DNA of 64,000 bases. Origin: Salinicoccus albus DSM 19776. Lineage in GTDB: Bacteria > Bacillota > Bacilli > Staphylococcales > Salinicoccaceae. The stretch lies in the NCBI RefSeq assembly GCF_000385175.1, contig NZ_ARQJ01000028.1, positions 1 through 64,000 of the forward strand, given 5' to 3'. The notes beneath the pieces are model-generated. The model did not search any database. It was given only the letters and a program-made list of their open reading frames with translations, and was not told where the DNA came from. This document shows, one piece after another, positions 63,071 through 64,000 of the stretch; position 1 is the stretch's first letter, and each line of letters opens with the position of its first letter. The translations under genes were made by a program, and so were the position numbers.

Positions 63071-64000
63071 ATGATTGATCAGGATTTCCTGCTTACAACC
63101 CCAACGGCGAAGTGGTTATATCATGATGTCGCTAAAGAGATGCCGATCATCGATTATCATAACCATCTGGACCCGCAAGAAATATATGAGGATAAAAACT
63201 ATCGTTCCATTACAGATGTCTGGCTCGGCGGTGATCACTATAAGTGGCGTGCGATGAGAGCGGCCGGTATTGAAGAGGACAAGATTACCGGTCAAGCGGA
63301 TGAAAAGGCGAAGTTCGATGCGTTTGCTGAGACGATGCCAATGCTCTTCGGCAACCAGCTGCTGCACTGGACACAGCTTGAGCTTAAGCGATTCTTTGGT
63401 ATTAATGCGTTCCTGTCACCTGATACTGCTGATGAAATTTATGACAGGACAAACGAAATGCTCAGCAGTGACGCCATGAAGCCGAGAAGCATCCTGCAAG
63501 ATCAGAATGTAAAATTCCTGGGGACGACAGATGATCCGGTCGATGATCTGAAATATCACAAACTGCTTGCTGAGGACGACACTTTCAATATTCAAGTCTC
63601 TCCGTCCTTCAGACCTGATAAAGCAATTGGTATTGAACAGCGGGACTATGTGGAATGGCTTGAAAAACTCGAAGCGGCCGTCGGGCGCACAATCGATTCC
63701 TATGATGGTTATCTGGAAGCGATGTATGAAAGAATTTCGTTCTTCAATGACATGGGGTGCCGGGCGTCAGATCACGGCATTAATGAAATGTTCTATCAAA
63801 AAGCCACAAAGGCGGATGTTTCTGAAATATTTGCCAGAGTGCTGGCCGGTGAAACTGTGAGTGAAACGGAAGCAGAGCAGTTTAAAACATATACCCTTGT
63901 CCAATTCGCCAAAAAATACAATGAATATGGCTGGGTGATGCAGCTGCATATCGGCCCGATGAGAAATAATAATTCACGCATGTTTGAGCTGGCCGGGCCG
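63071..64000 (+). CDS. uxaC: Glucuronate isomerase, 5' part (cut by window end)
   Basis: Converts D-glucuronate to D-fructuronate and D-galacturonate to D-tagaturonate. The first 310 codons lie in the window and remain open at base 64000; the full family length is about 470. FLLTTPTAKWLYHDVAKEMP at the N-terminus and IIDYHNHLDPQEIYED with the HxH metal site (about 30-32). GNQLLHWTQLELKRFFGI, FLGTTDDPVDDLKYH and WVMQLHIGPMRNNN are also present. AAGGAG precedes ATG 63071 by about 9 nt. It follows dctM by 27 bp in the same operon, so the porter probably feeds it. Confidence 0.95.
   Translation, partial: MIDQDFLLTTPTAKWLYHDVAKEMPIIDYHNHLDPQEIYEDKNYRSITDVWLGGDHYKWRAMRAAGIEEDKITGQADEKAKFDAFAETMPMLFGNQLLHWTQLELKRFFGINAFLSPDTADEIYDRTNEMLSSDAMKPRSILQDQNVKFLGTTDDPVDDLKYHKLLAEDDTFNIQVSPSFRPDKAIGIEQRDYVEWLEKLEAAVGRTIDSYDGYLEAMYERISFFNDMGCRASDHGINEMFYQKATKADVSEIFARVLAGETVSETEAEQFKTYTLVQFAKKYNEYGWVMQLHIGPMRNNNSRMFELAGP

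Overview
The window is a stretch of chromosome from a low-GC Gram-positive coccus of the family Staphylococcaceae. The protein sequences of RpoB, RpoC, L11, HemQ, FosB and Ung look close to Staphylococcus from memory, and the gene order (cysE-cysS-mrnC-rlmB-rae1-sigH-rpmG-secE-nusG-rplKAJL-rsmC-rpoBC-rpsLG-fusA-tuf, then an M20 amidohydrolase and kbl; later ung, hemQ, pta, lipL, argS) is the staphylococcal one. Base composition looks richer in G+C than Staphylococcus itself, and there is a sodium/proton antiporter and a TRAP uptake system, so a salt-tolerant relative such as Salinicoccus or Jeotgalicoccus is my best guess. No species call is possible without a search. No tRNA, rRNA, CRISPR array, complete IS or prophage was seen.

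Layout. 1-214 is the 3' end of a group II intron: the last 44 codons of its maturase, domain V and domain VI. It ends about 20 bp before cysE. 235-8717 holds cysteine/tRNA and RNA-processing genes, sigH, the translocon and antitermination genes, and the ribosomal stalk operons with leader and attenuator structures. 8714-20816 is the RNA polymerase and str operon block. The L7Ae-like gene that Staphylococcus has between rpoC and rpsL is missing. 20829-24345 (minus) is a tandem set of three M20 peptidase paralogues. 24482-28785 is kbl-tdh (threonine to glycine), two HAD phosphatases and tadA. 28960-31682 is a divergent MFS exporter and XRE-TPR regulator pair sharing two palindromic operators.

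31685-34778 (minus) carries folE2, bshB2, yojF and pdxK. 34892-38450 carries ung, two small conserved genes and a self-regulated GntR-ABC operon. 38519-45846 has hemQ with a small downstream peptide gene, pta with a cre-like site, lipL, an HD phosphohydrolase, ywhD, a DUF1934 gene and argS. 45908-54150 has an iron/cobalamin-type binding protein and permease without an ATPase, an S9 peptidase, an M24 peptidase, and DMT and ZIP transporters. 54190-58504 has NhaC, short-chain dehydrogenases, a thioesterase and fosB. 58505-58894 is a gene-free block full of hairpins. 58895-64000 has an MFS exporter and a uronate utilisation operon (TRAP dctP-dctQ-dctM and uxaC, cut by the window end).

Links between genes: Tdh and Kbl act in sequence on threonine. 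BshB2 contributes to bacillithiol, which is the co-substrate of FosB. The TRAP porter presumably feeds UxaC. Most of the window is conserved housekeeping sequence. The less ordinary parts are the intron-cysE junction, the M20 triplication, the MFS/XRE operator pair, two unlisted small peptide genes (38519-38602, 57710-57799) and the hairpin block at 58626-58754. I did not find a clearly new multi-gene system.
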